Part shown: positions 62,034 to 64,000 of the stretch, piece by piece
Layout: each line of letters starts with the position of its first letter
How positions within the stretch are numbered: the stretch's first letter is position 1
Source: Labrys miyagiensis
Lineage (GTDB): Bacteria > Pseudomonadota > Alphaproteobacteria > Rhizobiales > Labraceae
DNA length: 64,000 nt
NCBI RefSeq assembly: GCF_030160835.1
Contig: NZ_BSPC01000057.1
Location: 24,140 to 88,139, forward strand
Reading direction: 5' to 3'
The notes under the pieces: generated by a model
Told to the model about the DNA's origin: nothing
Database searches by the model: none
Seen by the model: only the letters and a program-made list of their open reading frames with translations
Position numbers and translations under genes: made by a program

Positions 62034-62378
62034 ATGAAAGTCTGGATCGGAGCAGTTGTCGTTGCATCCCTGCTGTCGGGATGCTCGCCGCCGCCGGCCC
62101 ACATTGTGGATCGGGATATGCACATTCCACCAATCGACTCGCTCGCCGCCCGCCAGTCCTGCCTAAGGGACGGAATCCAGGACGGTTCACCCGAGATGGA
62201 CAAATGCATTCGGCTGACCTCTCAGCTTGTTACAGCTGGAGAAAACTGTCTGGGCTCGAGTAGACGGGTATCGATGGATCCGGCCACAGCAAAGGCCTTT
62301 CTGGCCTGCCTCAATCGTCGTGCACCCGAAGCCGCCGCATATCAGCAGGCCAGGTATCTCAAAACCCATCAGGGATAG
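62034..62378 (+). CDS. Small lipoprotein, 114 aa
   Basis: MKVWIGAVVVASLLSGCSPP gives a lipobox LLSGC with cleavage before Cys17. The mature part has four cysteines (ARQSCLRDG, MDKCIRL, GENCLGS, FLACLNRR), which could pair in disulfides. It is downstream of the HlyD-like gene but separated by 69 bases. An earlier in-frame start at 61974 is unlikely since the signal peptide fits here. Role unknown. Confidence 0.65.
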   Translation: MKVWIGAVVVASLLSGCSPPPAHIVDRDMHIPPIDSLAARQSCLRDGIQDGSPEMDKCIRLTSQLVTAGENCLGSSRRVSMDPATAKAFLACLNRRAPEAAAYQQARYLKTHQG

Positions 62379-62566
62379 CGGTGAGCAGGCGCCGACATGC
62401 AGGATGCGAGGTTGCTGGGTCAGCGCGAAATGGCAAGCAGGGTGTCTTCTGCGCGAAACTCAGCGCTATCGGCCTTTTGCACCTGCGATTTCTGCGGGAG
62501 TAGCACTGGGGCTATCTTTCAGACTGCCTCCATTCAAATCCGTCAAAGCCCAAAAATGGGGGCGTC

Positions 62567-64000
62567 ATGTTCGCCGACAATCAGATTCAAAAATTCTATT
62601 ACTCGACCCCAAAACTGCTCAAATTTTTCGCCATCTTCGTCCTGATTGCAGGCCTTGGGCTGTATGGCCTCAATGATCGACTGGCCCCGCCCCACATTGT
62701 CCTTGCGGGCTGGATTAGCTTGATTGTCGGAGCTTTGTTGGCCGCGATGACATTGCGGCGATTGGTGACGCAGGCGCCTGCAGTGGTGCTTTCATCGCAG
62801 GGCGTGCGAACGCCCTCCGTCGCTGAGTTCGTTCCCTGGAACGCGATTACGAAACTTACTGAAGCGTCCTATCGGAGGACCACCACGCTGACGCTCGCCG
62901 TCGATCCCGCCCGTGCCCAGAGCGTGCCGCGGCCGTGGTACTCCCTGCAACGGGGTGGCAAACTGGCGCTTATAATTCCTATCAGCCAGATCGATACCGC
63001 GGGCATGGATATCGCTCAGCTCTGCCGTACCTGTATGGCGGCGCAGCCAGCTGCTGCCAACGCAGTGCCAGAGGAAGCTGGCCGCAGTCTGCCGCCCCCC
63101 ATCACCCGGCCCTATGTCACCTATGGGCTGATCGCGCTGCTGGTTGCGATCTATTGTGCCGAGCTAACCTTTGCCGTCACCCCCAACCAGGGCGGGTCGC
63201 CCTCGGTGCAAACCTTGGTCGTGCTTGGTGGCATGTTTCAATCGTTGATTTGGCAGGGCCAATGGTGGCGGTTGGTCACTGCGACCTTGATGCATGCCAG
63301 TATCGCTCATCTCCTTGGCAATAGTTTCGCGCTCTGGCGCGCGGGGGTCTTGTTGGAGGGACTGGTGGGGCGCCTATGGTTCCTGGCGCTTTTTGCCGTG
63401 TGCGCGGTCGGCGGCGAAGTTGCTTCGCTGTATATGACCCCAGCCAATATTGTCGGGGTTGGCGCGTCAGGCGGCATTGTCGGCCTCTTTTCCGTGGCCA
63501 TTGTGCTGAGCTTTCATTTTCGCTCCAGCGCCGAGCGCAACCAGATGCAGGTGCGTGCGCTTTCGATTCTCATCCCCTCGGTGCTGCCGTTGTTTTCAGA
63601 TTCTGGCGAGGGCCTGAGAATTGATTATTCCGCCCACATTGGCGGCGCGATTGTGGGCGCCGTGCTCGCTCTGGCGCTGATGTCGTTTTGGTCGCGCGAT
63701 CATGTCCGGCCACCTTACGCGCGCGCTGCAGGAGTCTTTGCCGGCGCTTTCGCCTTGGTTGCGGTGGGAGCCTTGCTGCCAATTACCCAGACCTCTGCTG
63801 CTTATCCGAGAGAGAACCCTTTTAGTGCCTTTTTCAGCAGCCGCTACGGTGATGCAGCGCGGCTATTCCAGCAGCTAAGCAAGATGCCAGATGCGCAGGT
63901 GGCTTATGATGATTTGTGGCGCATCATGGCCATGGGCTACGCTAAAGACCCGGAATTGCAAGCGCAAGCCCAGCAGGCACAGGCCAAGCTCACCCCGGAC
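62567..64000 (+). CDS. Rhomboid-family intramembrane serine protease, N-terminal 478 aa (runs off the window)
   Basis: The N-terminal third has two membrane helices and a small PH-like segment (VVLSSQGVRTPSVAEFVPWN). The rhomboid core begins RPYVTYGLIALLVAIYCAE. Landmarks are MHASIAHLLGNSFALWRAG, the catalytic Ser in GVGASGGIVGLF (about residue 301) and the catalytic His in DYSAHIGGAIVGA (about 356). A C-terminal extension with TPR-like helices (YDDLWRIMAMGYAKDPELQA) continues past base 64000. It cleaves membrane proteins within the bilayer. Substrate unknown. Confidence 0.9.
   Translation, partial: MFADNQIQKFYYSTPKLLKFFAIFVLIAGLGLYGLNDRLAPPHIVLAGWISLIVGALLAAMTLRRLVTQAPAVVLSSQGVRTPSVAEFVPWNAITKLTEASYRRTTTLTLAVDPARAQSVPRPWYSLQRGGKLALIIPISQIDTAGMDIAQLCRTCMAAQPAAANAVPEEAGRSLPPPITRPYVTYGLIALLVAIYCAELTFAVTPNQGGSPSVQTLVVLGGMFQSLIWQGQWWRLVTATLMHASIAHLLGNSFALWRAGVLLEGLVGRLWFLALFAVCAVGGEVASLYMTPANIVGVGASGGIVGLFSVAIVLSFHFRSSAERNQMQVRALSILIPSVLPLFSDSGEGLRIDYSAHIGGAIVGAVLALALMSFWSRDHVRPPYARAAGVFAGAFALVAVGALLPITQTSAAYPRENPFSAFFSSRYGDAARLFQQLSKMPDAQVAYDDLWRIMAMGYAKDPELQAQAQQAQAKLTPD

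Overview
The window reads as an accessory, mobile-element-rich stretch of an alphaproteobacterial genome, most likely from the order Hyphomicrobiales (Rhizobiales). The evidence is two DUF982 proteins (a family largely confined to that order), a MobA/MobL relaxase next to TraC/TraD-type genes, a rhizobial-style conserved small protein before a cysS gene, and a generally GC-rich background broken by AT-richer islands near 17-18, 31-32.5 and 48-50.6 kb. It cannot be decided from the sequence whether the replicon is a chromosome with nested islands or a large plasmid.

Layout. 0-1.4 kb: conjugation remnant (relaxase leaving the window, traC-like, traD-like). 1.6-19.8 kb: many small, mostly uncharacterised genes with an IS21-family element (4365-7023), a small serine resolvase, two DUF982 genes, a three-member family of unknown small proteins, a tandem zinc-ribbon pair, a Nudix hydrolase, and numerous broken genes (SRAP peptidase with two stops, LigD fragment, VOC fragment). 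The IS21 insertion can be undone exactly: its 7-bp target duplication lies inside a gene whose intact paralogue sits 3 kb away.

19.8-28.9 kb holds defence-like material. A protein with a papain-like Cys-His-Asp arrangement and a peptidoglycan-binding domain converges on a 1654-residue protein made of a trypsin-like protease, a NACHT/STAND ATPase and about twenty helical repeats. That protein is preceded by a Trypco2-type small protein in the same operon. Then comes a translationally coupled GIY-YIG-like / DUF6884-like pair. 29.4-30.8 kb is a complete cysS.

33.4-36.0 kb is a two-gene operon: a 58-residue protein coupled to a Rad50/SMC-like ATPase with a zinc-hook CxxC. It abuts a tRNA-Gly 3' fragment flanked by repeated TGTGGC sites and a tyrosine integrase, an att site apparently shared by tandem islands. 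38-45 kb carries three large serine recombinases; one ends in a tRNA-Arg-derived tail and two converge with overlapping 3' ends. An orphan adenine-type DNA methyltransferase and a GNAT-like protein follow.

48.8-62 kb is a type I secretion locus. A 2784-residue exoprotein carries an N-terminal PIN-like domain, a Hint domain, an EF-hand-like domain, a long array of ~55-residue repeats, DUF4214 and a C-terminal secretion-signal region. It is followed by a 134-residue protein, the ABC exporter and the membrane-fusion protein. The upstream small gene plus the PIN-Hint head are AT-richer than the rest, as if a toxin/immunity-like cassette had been swapped onto a conserved secreted body. The window ends in a lipoprotein and a truncated rhomboid protease. 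The most promising poorly described systems are the Trypco2/trypsin-NACHT operon, the 58-aa/SMC-like operon, the GIY-YIG/DUF6884 pair and the PIN-Hint exoprotein cassette.
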